64,000 nt of DNA from Amaranthus tricolor (Eukaryota > Streptophyta > Magnoliopsida > Caryophyllales > Amaranthaceae): assembly GCF_026212465.1 (NCBI RefSeq), contig NC_080052.1, positions 19,059,682 through 19,123,681 of the forward strand. Direction: 5' to 3'. Position numbers and translations under genes: made by a program. Positions 38,874 through 50,099 of the stretch are shown piece after piece; the first letter of the stretch is position 1; each line of letters starts with the position of its first letter. The notes beneath the pieces were generated by a model. That model was not told where the DNA came from. It was given only the letters and a program-made list of their open reading frames with translations, and did not search any database.

Positions 38874-39659
38874 TTATTTATTTATTTTCTAGGTTCACCC
38901 TCTTGAAAGGCCTAACTAGGAAAACTCACCTTCGAGTGTTCACACATTTTAATAAATAATTATTTTGATTCGAACGTCTTTATTTAGAAATCGTAATTAT
39001 ATTTTTTAATATAAATATATGTTAATATTTAAATTCGTATATGAAATGAGTTTATTAAAATTACTTTTAAATTAATTTAACATAATTATAAAATCCCCAT
39101 AAGTTATTAAAATATTAGTTAATGACGTCAGAAAATCTCGGGGTGTTACAATAACTGACCCAATTCCCACCGTGTGTTCTAACTCATGTGTAGTCCTATG
39201 TGCTATATGGAGTCCCTTTTTGGTGCTATAAAGGTTTTATTGTTTGGTGTACTACTCAGTCGTGGTTGCTGATACTACTCAGTTCTTGTTGTCACTCTAA
39301 ATAACTGTCCTTTGAGGGATAGTGCATTTATGAGCATTACAAGTATTAGTTGGATATCAGAGCAGAGCAATGAAGGATGGTCGAAACTTCTCTCTCGAGA
39401 TGAATTTCATTTTTGATTTTCATTGTAAACAATATTTGTATTTAAGAAATTTATTTGTAGCTTATTTGAAAAGGGACATTTGTGTAAATTTTTATAAAAT
39501 TATTTAATTCATTGAAGTATTTATTTATAAAACTCTAATTGGTTTGCTTAGACCTTTGGTGTGAGGTTGAAATAACCCGAGTAATTAGTCAAAAGTCTTT
39601 CGTTGTGTCAGAAAAAGTATTTTATTAAAGGTGATCAAGACTCGGGCTGTTACAAGGAG

Positions 39660-42271
39660 AGTCACTTTCTTGAGAGGTAGTGGTACTTTCTTGGGAAGTA
39701 GTGTGGTCTTGGAAAAATGATAAGGACGTAGTGGGTACAGTAGTTGAGTAAGGTAAGTGGTAGGGTAATTTAGTAGAAGTAGGGAGATAAATTGTGGGGA
39801 AAGAGTTGGTGGGGGGTATTATCAGAATAAAAAGGGAAATTTTTCTCATGAAAGATAATGTCTCTGGAAATAATGACTTTGTGAGTAGTGAGATTGTACA
39901 CTTTATAAGATTTTTGAACAAATAGGTATCCCAAGAAGACACAAGGATGGGTGCGCGATCGGAATTTTTTTCGGCCTTGTTTGAGTGTAGAAATATAAGA
40001 AAGATAACTAAAGGTTCGTAGATGAGTGAGACTTGGACCATGACCATATAATTTCTCATAAGGGGATACAAAATTGAGTGTCGATAGAGGCATGCGATTA
40101 TAAGATAGCATGCACAAAGAACACAATCACCCCAATAACGGAGTGGAACATTGGACTAAACATATAGGGCACGAGCAACTTCCAACAAATGTTTGGGTTT
40201 GCGTTCAACAACGTCATTTTGTTACGGCGTGTCACTACAACTTCTTTGGTGAACAATGCATTTGGATTGGTATAATTGTAAGATAGAACCTTCACAAAGT
40301 TACTTAGCATTATCAGAACAGATTGTTTGAACTTTGCTATTAAACTGTGTAGCAACATATTCAAGAAAATGTGTAAGATGAAGAACAGATTCAGATTTAT
40401 TTTTCATCAAAAAAAAGCCATGTACAATGCGTAAAATCATAAACAATTGTGAGAAAATAAGAACATGAATTGTACGTTGTTTGAGTGTAGGGGATCTACA
40501 CATCTATATGGAGTAATTGAAAAGGGACAATGGACTTGATATAGCTAGTAGAAAATGGATATCTTGTTTGTCTAGCCTTTGGACAAATTGTACAAATTAC
40601 ATCATGCTTTAATTGTTTTGTATCAAGATGGGGACAAGCTAACTTTAATTTGTGTAAAGAAATATGTCTTAGGCGTAGGTGCCATAGTAAAGAAGAAGCT
40701 GTCTTGTTATTGTCATGGGATGCTAGAGTGGCTTGGGAGTGAGAAGAGGCATCGGTAAGTTTTTACTTTGATGTGCAGTAAAGTCCATGGAAAATTTTAC
40801 TAAGGACCAGAGGTTCTTTCATCAAAAGGCCCTGAACAAAACAATGAGAGCGAGTAAAATGTAAAGTAAGATTATTATCTGAACACAAGCGTTGAACAGA
40901 AACAAGGTTAAAATGAAATTGAGGGACATAAAGAACATTAGTGAGGAGAATATTATCAAGTAATTTTATGTCACCAACCATAGTAACACAAAATTTTCGG
41001 CCATCAAGTATAGTAATGTAATGGTTAGAGCCTATGAGCTGTTTGATATTGGTAAAAAAAGATAGAGAATGGCACATATGATCCGTAGCGCCGCTGTCTA
41101 TGATCCAAAAAGTAGAATCATGCTTAGAAATAAGACAAGAAATACCTGCTAGATGAGGAGTATTGGAAAGATTGGAAGAAACAAGTTGACAATCATCAAG
41201 AGTAGAGCTCTTGTGCTTGCCAAGAAGAGAAAGTATAGTGTTAAATTGAGTTGTGGAAAACCAGTATGTTCAACATTGGATGCATCATCATCAGAGGTAG
41301 TGTGGACAGCAGCAGCCACAAGTTTTCCAGGTCTAGTAGAGGGAGGATAACCATGAACCTTAAAGCATCATTCAAGAGAATGAGCATTGATCTTACAATG
41401 CTCACAAAAATGACGAGAGAAACGTTTTGTACTCGAAATAGGTTGACGATCTGAATGTTTAGTACCAGAATGCATGCGATGAGAAGCATTTTTTCGATCA
41501 TATATGAATTCCATGGAATCAGGTACAGTGGTAGAAATTTGGGTGAGTTCTTTGTGACGTTGCTCTTAGAGAAGAAGGCGATATGCTTGTGAAATAGTTG
41601 GTGGTTGCTCCATCATGAGTATATTGATACAGACATGTTGGAAGTTGTCATTAACTTTCATGAGAAAGTGCATCGTACACTGCTATTGCTGTAATTTGAG
41701 GTATTGCTTAGTAAGACCACGTACACATCCACTAAGGTGATCAAGTTCATCCCAAAGTCTTCATTTTTGTGAAATAATTAGCAATGTGTTGATCAGTTTG
41801 TTGATTCTTATTAGTGAGTTCTTCTTGGAGAGAATAGAGTAGTGCCATTGACACCTATCCAAAACGATCTTCAAGATCACACCAAATTTCTTGAGCAGTA
41901 CTACAATACATGATACTCTTTGCGGTTAAACGGTCCATAGAGGCAATTAGCCATCTGATCAACATATTGTTGCAACAAATCCAAGCTTTGTGATCAGGAG
42001 AAGAAGAAGAAGAAGGTTGTGGTAGAGTATCATTAATGACCATTAAATGTTTCCAATTGGTGTATCCAGTACCATCAAAAAGAATAGATACATGTTTAAA
42101 ACCAGCATGATCAGAAGGATGCAAATAATATATGCTAGAAGGATTATGTGTAAGATCAAGATCAGTAGGCATTGTTTTGATTTGGAAAAATAGGGTTTCG
42201 GAAAAATAAAAAAAAGGTTTAGGAGTGCAGAAAAAATGGCGGAAGCAAACGAAGAAAAAAAAAAACAACAA
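39660..42271 (-). pseudogene. Copia gag, protease and integrase part
   Basis: The gag start near 42171 (MPTDLDLTHNP, then GTGYTNWKHLM) is followed by an intact UBN2-like stretch to 41855 and decayed sequence to about 41150. The protease reads IIDSGATDHMC near 41070-41105. GAG-pre-integrase (LLWHLRLRHISLHKLK) lies near 40660-40720. Integrase follows in broken frames, with the MPLSTLNFVSPYEKLYG region open at 40126-39770. Numerous stops. Confidence 0.88.
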
Positions 42272-42312
42272 AACAAGATTTAGAAGAGAGGATCAAGATT
42301 AGGCTGATACCA

Positions 42313-43690
42313 TTTTAGAACCTCCATTGTTAGCCATTGGAGTATTATTGAGAATGAACAAACACTACCAAGAAAAGTAGAGTGAAGAAGGTTTAGGGAG
42401 AGAAAAGTAAAAACCCTCTTGGAATCGAAAATTTGAAAAAAAAGAGATTATTTATCTACTTAATTCCAAATATAAGATTGGGGAAAACTTATGTCCCAAA
42501 ATAAGCTTCCGTACATCCAATCCTAGCTTCGGGTAGAGTCGCTATTAGTAACAGCGAAAGTGAAAAAAAAAAATTAAAAGCCCAAAGTCGCTGTTAGTAA
42601 CAGCGACCTAAAAAACAGCGACCTAAAAAAAAAATTAAAAGCCTAAAAAAAAAAATTTTTTTTTTTTTTTAATTTAAGTCGCTGTTAGTAGTAATAAAAA
42701 AAAGAGTATAGGTTTCTTTTTTTTTTCTATCCGAATCTGACACTTAGACTTGTGGCCATGGCCAATTATAGTTGTTGAATCTTTGTAACAATTACATACA
42801 CCGATACCTCTACCAATCTTCCCTTCCCCTGACTGTACTCTGTTGATTGCTTCTAGCTCTGATAGCCACCATCCTCTCTAGCGCTCATCGCACTGCCTTG
42901 CCCTACATTTTCTTTATCCTTCCCGTTTTCTTTTTTTATCCTGTCAACCTGATTGAGGCCTTTTGGGGGGTTTTAAAGTACATTTTTTAGGAGTAGCAAT
43001 GTCAATTTCCTTCTCTTTAGGTATTAAAGGTCTAAATTAAGGAGCTTCTATGGTTCATAACTCCTACAATCTTTATTGGCTTTGAATTTCCTTATTTTAT
43101 ACTTACAAGTACTCTGCTTATACATCATACTGATCAGTGTTGACAATTATCTCTTAAAGTGTCTTGTCTCTTGCTATCATTGTATTTCAGATCCAAAATA
43201 CTACTCATAGTCAAGTTAAATCCAAAATTTAATGTTAAGGTTACTACTAACAGCGACTTAAATTAAAAATAAAAATAAAAAAAAAATTTTTTTTTAGTCG
43301 CGGTTAGTAACATCGACTTTGGGCCTTTAATTTTTTATTTTTTTTAGGTCGCTGTTACTAACAGCGACTTTGGGCTTTTAATTTTTTTTTGTTTTTTCAC
43401 TTTCGCTGTTACTAACAGCGACTCTACCCGAAGCTAGGATGGGATATACGGAAGCTTATTTTGGGACATAAGTTTTCCCCAATCTTATATTTGGAATTAA
43501 GTAGATAAATAATCTCATTTTTTTCAATCTTTCCTCGGAATCTTGTAATTATTAATGCACAACTATATATATAATACCTATTTATAAGATAGGTGTAAAA
43601 CTTCTTTATACATTGTAACAAACTTTTATTGAAAAAGAATAAAACTATACAGCTCATAACATAACGAAGCAGATTGTTAATGCCACGCAT
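42313..43690 (-). repeat. 5' LTR of the minus-strand copia relic, split by a MULE
   Basis: Adjoins the primer binding site. Beyond the MULE insertion it shows a TATA-like TATAAATA on the minus strand (43579-43586), consistent with an LTR promoter. The outer end is not defined because the partner LTR is missing; 43690 is approximate. Confidence 0.55.
42427..43533. mobile_element. Non-autonomous Mutator-like element with long TIRs
   Basis: 1107 bp with terminal inverted repeats of about 200 bp (left GAAAATTTGAAAAAAAAGAG, right ends ATTTTTTTCAATCTTTC), flanked by a 9-bp near-duplication CTTGGAATC/CTCGGAATC (42418-42426 and 43534-43542). Long TIRs plus a 9-bp TSD indicate a MULE. The TIRs hold repeated 21-bp near-palindromes (GTCGCTGTTAGTAACAGCGA, 42587-42607 and 43348-43368). 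The 500-bp centre is less AT-rich and looks like captured genic sequence. No transposase. Confidence 0.85.
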
Positions 43691-44278
43691 AAAGAAAGAA
43701 ACCAGTATATCAACATCAATTCAAACGAGACCTTAACGGTAATTCCTACTTCCTTAAAAAAATTTTCTTTGTGAAATTTCGAGAAATAGTTTTTTCTTAT
43801 TTGCTTATACACAAAAAGTTACATTTAACACAAGAAATTCAAATTTACCCCCACTTTCCACTTGATTAAGAAATTCATGCACTTTGTGCAAATTTGCACT
43901 TTAAAGAAAATTTATATTTCTCAAACATGTTAACCATACAACTACTCAATAAACCAATTCTTAAGAAATAAAACATCCAAGAGAATAAAGAGGCAATCAA
44001 ACCACCTCTACAACTTGATACATAAACAGAGTTCTTGATTCATGCCAATATTCCCTCTATTATTTTTTAGAATACATCAGTTATATTTTCGATAAAATTT
44101 AATGATATGATATATCAAATTGAAAAATAAGATAAAACAATAAATAAATGATAGAAATAAGTTATTAAAATTGGTTGATAACAATTTGTGGATGAGAAAT
44201 AAAATAAAAATAGTAGGTCTACTGAAATAAAAACTAATGCAAATAAAAAGGATATAATGAATATTATATAAGTTTTAT

Positions 44279-44310
44279 ATTGACAAGTTGGCTACTTGTC
44301 ATTTGTCACT
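44279..44310. repeat. Hyphenated palindrome repeat, copy 1
   Basis: TTGACAAGTTGGCTACTTGT followed by CATTTGTCAC. The same segment lies at 44699-44727 and, with changes, at 46163-46197, just upstream of the WAK-type gene. The arms GACAAGT and ACTTGTC are inverted repeats. Confidence 0.7.
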
Positions 44311-44525
44311 TGTTAGCTATTCTTATGGGCGACAAGAAAATATAATGTATTAAGCTAATGCTATACGTTTTTTTAGTAAAAGCTAATGCTATAACCTAAT
44401 ACAGTACTTATTAAGTACAATTCATAAATAATTAAGTAGAACTATAATTTAATCAATGCAAGTAATATATGTCTATATAATAAGTACTTTATTGACAAGC
44501 AATATATTATTGACTAGTTCGCTTC

Positions 44526-44560
<35 letters not shown>

Positions 44561-44698
44561 CTAATCCTATGTCTGACATTAAACTAAATTAAATGTCTTA
44601 AACACATATTATTCCAAATACTTAAGCGCTACACAAAAACCTGTTCTTAATCATCAATCAATAAAATATAGGAGTAATAACTAATAAGCATTGTATAT

Positions 44699-44727
44699 TG
44701 ACAAGTTGGCTACTTGTCATTTGTCAG
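44699..44727. repeat. Hyphenated palindrome repeat, copy 2
   Basis: Identical to copy 1 over TTGACAAGTTGGCTACTTGT and the following CATTTGTCA, also preceded by TAT. Confidence 0.7.
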
Positions 44728-44906
44728 CTAATCCAAAGTGCGGCAATTAGATCTAATTATTATTATGCTCATGTGCCATACCGTACTGAATATGCTTAAG
44801 GGGAGTAAAAAATTGTTTTTTCTATTTTTTCTATCATTATTCTTTGTTTGATTTTTTAAAGGAACCAACTTCACTGAACTTTTAAACAGATACTTGAAGG
44901 TAAAAA

Positions 44907-45009
<103 letters not shown>

Positions 45010-46162
45010 CAAATTACAGAGCAAACAAACTGTATTAATCTTGTTATTAGAATATCCATCGTGGCAATAGTAATTTGATAGCAAATGGAAAAAATTTATA
45101 TGTTGCGGTTGTTTTGAATTTTATGTAGTGCTTTTTGCCCCAATCATATGTAATATGAAATTCAAACATATAACGTTTTTCATGTTAAATTTTAATAGTA
45201 CGTGACATTTAACGCATAGAGTATACACCAAACATAAAATTGCCACTATATACTTAAACTTTTTATTGTATAAGTGAAATCATATTATTTATTAAAAAAC
45301 ATAAATTACATTGCAAAAGCTGTATATGGGTTTATAAAGTATTTTTCTTTGAATTTAGGAAGAATTTAGTTTGTTTTTACTCTTTCTTTCCAATATCTCT
45401 AGTTTCCTTTTTTATTTGGGAGTTTTTTAATGAGATAAAAAAATTTTAAATTAAATCGTATCCTTCGGCTTCAAACCAAATATGTTTAAATAATTATAAT
45501 TCAAAATATTTTGTTGATGATATCTCTAGGTCAGACTCGTGGTCAATTTAATTGTACCCTTGTTATGGAAGTTTCATTCTTATAATTTAGTCTTCTTACA
45601 CGTAGGGTTAGGGATTGCAAAATTAATGGATAGATGTAGTACGTTCTCTTCTATATTCATACCCACCTAAAATTTTTATATTCACCATCCACCCAGTATT
45701 TATTGTACGCAGAATTTTTATATCCACACCTACCCACATAAGTATGCATTCAAATTCATTATTACGTACTAATATGGCCAACTGGGTATATATTCACCTT
45801 AAATTCACTCTAAATTTGAGTTATATACTTTATAAATCTTTAGAAATTTAATCGTATCTCTAATTTTTTGTTTAAATCATTAATGTAAATAAATAAAATT
45901 TATATTCTAATTTTTTTAAGGATAGTTTTTAATAAAAATATTACAAAATTGATTCAAATTTGACGAAAAAAAAAATTAATGGTATATGGTGAATTAATAA
46001 TTTATCATAAACGGCACACTAACAGCAGTTGTCATTAATGGTATTCTGTGCTAACGGACGAAAACTCAATAGTATATGGTGAATTAAAATATTTTGTGTG
46101 ATATATGGTGAATTTCGAAGAAACTCAATAGTATATCATGATTTATCCATTTAAGTTACTTA

Positions 46163-46197
46163 ATTGACAAATTGGCTACTTGTCGTTGTCACTGGTC
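46163..46197. promoter_or_regulatory. Hyphenated palindrome repeat, copy 3, in WAK promoter
   Basis: TTGACAAATTGGCTACTTGT followed by CGTTGTCACTGGTCA, about 50-85 bp before the TATA box. It contains TTGAC W-box cores in both orientations, the site of WRKY factors. The regulatory role is inferred only. Confidence 0.4.
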
Positions 46198-46246
46198 AGT
46201 CAATACTATATTCCTAAAAATAAAACAGCTGGCTACTCAGTACTTC

Positions 46247-46254
46247 CTATAAAT
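46247..46254 (+). promoter_or_regulatory. TATA box of WAK-type gene 1
   Basis: CTATAAAT lies 87-94 bp before the chosen start codon, a normal plant spacing that leaves a leader of about 60 bp. An upstream ATG at 46261 opens a short out-of-frame uORF. Confidence 0.6.
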
Positions 46255-46340
46255 CTAGCCATGGATTTGCAATCTTATTTTCATCCACCAAACTACACAC
46301 ATAAACAACACAATTACGTACACAATAACAGCAGAAACAA

Positions 46341-47213
46341 ATGTGTCACAACCATCTATTTCTAGTATTGGCATTGGCATGTCTGTCAGTGTCACAAATC
46401 TCAGTAGCTGCCTCACCCATTGCTTTACCAGGGTGCAAGGAAACTTGCGGAAACATTAGCATTCCTTATCCTTTCGGCATTGGTCCTATATGCTCACAAA
46501 ACCCTTGGTTTGAAGTCGAATGTCTCGAAAATTCATTCAAGTTAAAAAAACTTGGAATTTTCGGGTCCAAAATAACTTTGGACCCGGTCAATGGGGAACG
46601 CACTTTGGTATCAATCGTTCCATGTAGTCGCATTTGTGGGGGAGACGGAAACCCACAAACTCAAGTGTTTTCAAATTCCGATAATTTAAAAGGAAGTCCA
46701 TTTTTATTCTCTAGAAAACGTAATGTTTTATTAGTAAACTCATGTGGAAGTGACGTAATTATACGTGACAAAAACAACAAACCGCTGGGCGGATGCGCAG
46801 CAGTTTGTAACACTAACACGTCTACTATAGGTGTAGATTGTTATGGCATTAATTGTTGCCAAACAACAATCTCATCTTCGATTGATTTTTACTCTTTAGA
46901 AGTTAGTAGTATTGGTAGTAAACGTACTATTGGTGATGAATGTACGAGAGCAGTTTTAGTGGATGCTAGTTTTATACGTAACAAGAAAAAAAATCTAATG
47001 CATTTTCAAGGTTTGTGTGATCCAGCTTATGTTGTGTTGGAATGGAGTGTCAAAGATTTGCCAGTTAAGACAGCTAGTTATGCGGACGCTTCTTGTGTTA
47101 GTAAAAGTCCAAGTGCTGATGATGCGGGAGGTTATGTTTGTCGTTGCAAAAATAAATCTTTAGGCAATCCTTATCTTCCTTATGGTTGTCGAGGTATGGA
47201 TACAGATTGTTGA
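46341..47213 (+). CDS. Wall-associated kinase-type extracellular protein (GUB_WAK_bind), exon 1 or kinase-less gene
   Basis: An open frame of 290 codons. Residues 1-24 form a hydrophobic signal peptide (LFLVLALACLSVS), so the product should enter the secretory pathway. From C32 it shows the galacturonan-binding GUB_WAK_bind domain (CKETCGNISIPYPFGIGP), then many paired cysteines, and near residues 250-285 the start of an EGF-like segment (DDAGGYVCRC and NPYLPYGCRG). In WAKs this ectodomain binds cell-wall pectin and precedes a transmembrane segment and Ser/Thr kinase. Exon 1 usually ends right here; TCGAG/GTATGG at 47193/47194 is a good donor. Without splicing the frame stops after six more codons. 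No EGF or kinase exon follows in the window, so it is a truncated gene or a secreted WAK-like protein. Its paralogue is at 61510. Confidence 0.85.
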   Translation: MCHNHLFLVLALACLSVSQISVAASPIALPGCKETCGNISIPYPFGIGPICSQNPWFEVECLENSFKLKKLGIFGSKITLDPVNGERTLVSIVPCSRICGGDGNPQTQVFSNSDNLKGSPFLFSRKRNVLLVNSCGSDVIIRDKNNKPLGGCAAVCNTNTSTIGVDCYGINCCQTTISSSIDFYSLEVSSIGSKRTIGDECTRAVLVDASFIRNKKKNLMHFQGLCDPAYVVLEWSVKDLPVKTASYADASCVSKSPSADDAGGYVCRCKNKSLGNPYLPYGCRGMDTDC

Positions 47214-47420
47214 TTACAATTTTTTTACTTAAATACTAAACCTAGCTACTTAATTTTAAACAAGTTTTTAACATTTTAATATTTTTATATTATTTTTAGA
47301 TACCGTATATTTTCTACTAATTTTATTAAAATATTTTTAATAGGTTTGGTGGTACTAATATATATTTTTTCTATTTAAATTATTTTAATGTTTTTTTGAT
47401 GCTTATGTTTTCTGCTTTTT
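47214..47420. other. AT-rich DNA downstream of WAK-type gene 1
   Basis: Would be intron or 3' UTR. No exon recognised. Confidence 0.45.
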
Positions 47421-48667
47421 CTCCATCAATTTTAATTTACTTTTATCCTATTCACTTTAAATGTCCTATTTAATTTTGACATATTTGTTGATGCATGTTT
47501 TCAATGTTATATATTTCTAATTGCGTTTGAGTAAAAAATTATCAAAAGTTGATATTAATAATGTTTACAATAAGACGAATCAAACAAGATTCACTTGACT
47601 ATGTTTTAACTTATCCTTAAATTTATAACAGAGCACCTAATAAAAGTGATTGATGAATAGTGTTAAAAAAGCAAAATGACACATGTAAAGTGAATAAGAG
47701 GGAGTAGACCTGGGAAAACGGTTGGTCGGTCGGGTTTTGGGTCGGATCAATTTCGGTCGGGTCATTTTCGAGTCGGGTCAGTTTCGGATCAGGTCAGTTT
47801 CAGGTCGGATCACTCTGGGTTTCGGGTAGGTTCGAATTGATCCAACGGGTTACCATAAAACATTAGAATATCCAATCGACTAATTCAACATAAAAAAAAT
47901 CATTAAAATGTCTAAAAAAAATCATTAGAGAAATTACATGTACGATTTTCAAAAAATAGTTGGTATGTCAGGTTCATTTAAGTGCAAGAAAAATAGGGGA
48001 ATTAATACTTATTTTGAAAGACTTGTAAGATACGCGCTTTATAAAAGTTATTTTGTTTATTATAATTGTAACGTTAGATAAAAATGACGTTAAAATTATC
48101 TTCACAATTTTCATGTTGGAAAGATATACAACTAACTAAGTACTTATTTCGTCTTATAAGATACGCGTTTTATAATTTAGGGTAGCGACATTCGTTTTTT
48201 GAAAAGCTCATTCAAACGTGCGAAACGTTCGTATAAATTATATTGATTTGCTTACTGAAATGTAGAAGAATTAAAAACTCATTTGACTGATTTAACAAGA
48301 TATATGTATTCAATTAAGATGATTATAACGTCCTGTTTTTAAAGAAAAATAATTACGATGGCTAAAAAGACGTTAAATACGTGTTTTTTGAGATCTATTG
48401 ATGAGTTTTAGGGTTCAAGTGATATACTCAATATGTTGAGATACTTTGAAAACTAAAATGTTATTTGAAATGAATTCTAACATTGAAATTACTCTAAAAA
48501 TTGATATTAAATCGGTAAAAACGGGTCGGTTTCCGGTCGGGTAATTATCGGGTCGGTCATGTTTCGGATTAAGTCGTTTTCGGGTCGGTCGGGTTCGGGT
48601 TTTGTCGGGTCGGGTCCCGGGTTCATTTTCGGGTCGGATCAAATTTTCCCAGGTCTAGGAGGGAGTA
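47421..48667. mobile_element. Stowaway-like MITE, split by an hAT-like element
   Basis: Right part TATTATTC follows GGAGGGAG-TA at 48658-48667. The left arm TATTCACTTTAAATGTCC (near 47449) opposes ACATGTAAAGTGAATAAG (near 47681). The left terminus is blurred by about 27 extra bases and lacks a clear TA. Confidence 0.5.
47705..48657. mobile_element. hAT-like non-autonomous element with GGGTCGG arrays
   Basis: 953 bp with perfect 14-bp inverted ends TAGACCTGGGAAAA and TTTTCCCAGGTCTA, flanked by 8-bp AGAGGGAG/GGAGGGAG (47697-47704 and 48658-48665; one mismatch). The 8-bp TSD points to hAT. Each end carries a degenerate tandem array of GGGTCGG/TTTCGGGTCGG in the same orientation (47720-47840 and 48515-48645), so G runs lie on the plus strand at both ends. 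The centre is AT-rich and non-coding. The minus-strand frame at 48415-48642 is a by-product of the array (RP-rich). Confidence 0.82.
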
Positions 48668-49755
48668 TTATTCAATATAATAATATATTTACTATTTATT
48701 ACATGATTTCATTTTTCTTAACATACATAAATATTTATAGAGTTATTGGTGACTTGAGTGCACCATTCAAGACTATGCATTAGTATGAGTGCATAGAAGT
48801 GGAATCTTTTGGGTGTTTAAGCTAGTCACATAATGTATAGCTAAGTTGGTGGATTAATTTGTGTGTTAATAATGGTATTTAAGTTGGTGATCAATGTATG
48901 AAGTAAATGGTGTGTTGATGGAGGCACTTAAACATGCATATTATGATGGTAATTAAAGGTGATGAATGATAGTTAATGAGAAGACTAAAGGGTGAAGGTT
49001 CTTGTACGAGACATCCAAATAATGAAGCATTGCCTTGATTGAGCATTGGATTAAGTTTTTGACTCTTAGTGTTCTTTGGAGCTATTTATTATGGAGTTAA
49101 TCCCTTGTATTAAGTATGCAATACTCATTAATGTAATCACCTTTACAAATAGAGATCTCATATGCTCATCAAACACATCCACAAAATTAGCCCGAGCCTA
49201 AACACATAGTCTAAACTCTTCTCTATTGTAATTCTCCTTTGTGATAATATAAGTGAGAATCTATACACCGAAGGACGTAGCCTTAATTGGGTGAACCTCG
49301 TTAAATTAGTGTGTCGTTTTTATTGCATTATTTTCTCCTACAAACATCGTTTTCATTGAAAGTGTAATTTGTTCATCACAAGACTTCATACACTCGATCT
49401 TGGTGATATTGGAGTTTAAAACACATCATTTGAACTCTAATATAACATCGTTTTCAATATTATTTGTGGGAACAAATTTAAGGAACGAAAAGAGTTTTTT
49501 TTTTATTAGGTTGAACTTAATTTTACTGAAAAATTTGTACAAATGTTATTCGTTAATTAATTAGAATTTTTTGTACTTAACTTATTATTATACTTTAGAC
49601 TTATATATTAGACTTTCAAAACCCGAAATTTAGTATCTTTGAGAAACGTAGTTGGTTTTATCTTGCTGTATCCATTATATACAGGCTATAGCATTAGAGT
49701 TTGTAGTAGTTTAATTTTTTTCCAGTTTGTTGTTTTCTCTTTCTCATGTATTGTC
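48668..49755. other. Intergenic with LTR-like fragment
   Basis: 48735-49450 resembles an LTR 3' half: GAGAATCTATACACCGAAGG, then GGGTGAACCTCGTTAAAT, as seen near the end of many plant copia LTRs. Termini and target duplication were not found. The rest is AT-rich. Confidence 0.4.
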
Positions 49756-49756
49756 C

Positions 49757-49767
49757 TATATATAAAA
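49757..49767 (+). promoter_or_regulatory. TATA box of a candidate small gene
   Basis: TATATATAAAA followed by GGACCC, with a pyrimidine-rich leader (CTTCATCTTCTTG) about 15 bases on. It looks like a genuine core promoter. Confidence 0.4.
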
Positions 49768-49902
49768 GGACCCTTCATCTTCTTGAATCACAATTAAAAA
49801 TCTTCAAAATTTTTTAGCACGACAATCAATTACTGCATTAATTCATTCATCAATTTATTTATCTATTTATTTATTTATTTATTTCTGAAGGTCTTAATTA
49901 AC

Positions 49903-50028
49903 ATGGGAAATCATACTTATTGGCAGATGGTCCAAAAGCACGTTTGTCTGAGAGTTCATCCACACACAAGGACGTGCAAATCCATTGAGAAACGCAAAGT
50001 GGCACACGCATGTAATGGTAGCACGTGA
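49903..50028 (+). CDS. Candidate small ORF, 41 codons, unknown
   Basis: An ATG about 135 bp after a convincing TATA box opens MGNHTYWQMVQKHVC and ends ACNGST. It has three cysteines, many His/Lys/Arg and no signal peptide. I recognise no family. Two minus-strand frames overlap it, so the local openness may partly reflect composition, and the transcript could equally be non-coding. It is AT-poor relative to its surroundings, which is why I list it. Confidence 0.25.
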   Translation: MGNHTYWQMVQKHVCLRVHPHTRTCKSIEKRKVAHACNGST

Positions 50029-50099
50029 AGGGTCGCACGTGTCTGTACTGATAGTTCGACATCCATAGATATACAGAAGGATGTTCAAACATATCCTTT

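Larger units (their letters stand above)
35535..39150 (-). mobile_element. Giant solo LTR, copy B (TGTAACACCCC family)
   Basis: 3616 bp with plus-strand ends TGTAACACCCCTGAATTTT and TCTCGGGGTGTTACA, and a perfect 5-bp duplication ATAAC (35530-35534 and 39151-39155). It is the inverse-orientation homologue of 6363-10933; matches include both ends, the GC-rich block (here 36720-36970), the leader-like CT-rich segment (near 38700-38780) and the trinucleotide run. It is the innermost layer of a three-level nest. Short frames inside (for example 38335-38712 minus) have low-complexity products and no homologue I recognise. Confidence 0.9.
35257..39654 (-). mobile_element. Solo LTR, about 0.8 kb before a nested insertion
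   Basis: Plus-strand ends TGAAACAACC and GGGCTGTTACA, flanked by a perfect 5-bp duplication AGGAG (35252-35256 and 39655-39659). It lies inside the minus-strand copia relic and is itself interrupted by giant LTR B (35535-39150). Net length is about 777 bp. No internal region. The family is unidentified; minus orientation is a guess from the TGTAACAGCCC end. Confidence 0.88.
34100..42312 (-). mobile_element. Minus-strand Ty1/copia relic, host of nested solo LTRs
   Basis: From its 5' side: primer binding site TGGTATCAGCC (minus strand, 42302-42312), gag (42166-41855 and decayed to about 41150), protease, GAG-pre-integrase and integrase (to 39660), then, after 4.4 kb of nested insertions, RT (35256 down to about 34100). 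RNase H and the 3' LTR are missing, so the element is truncated after the RT. Many stops and shifts indicate an old insertion. An LTR-like region with a TATA box precedes it on the 5' side. Confidence 0.9.

Noticed and set aside
38335..38892. Several overlapping frames on both strands
   Set aside because: Low-complexity products of the CT-rich leader and (ATT)n of giant LTR B.
44049..44260. Stowaway-like TTCCCTCTATTATTTTTTAG
   Set aside because: No convincing inverted partner or TA duplication.
46180..46365. 61-codon frame overlapping the WAK start
   Set aside because: Leader sequence; at most its internal ATG at 46261 is a uORF.
48415..48783. Frames rich in Arg-Pro or Gly-Ser
   Set aside because: Produced by the GGGTCGG array of the hAT-like element.
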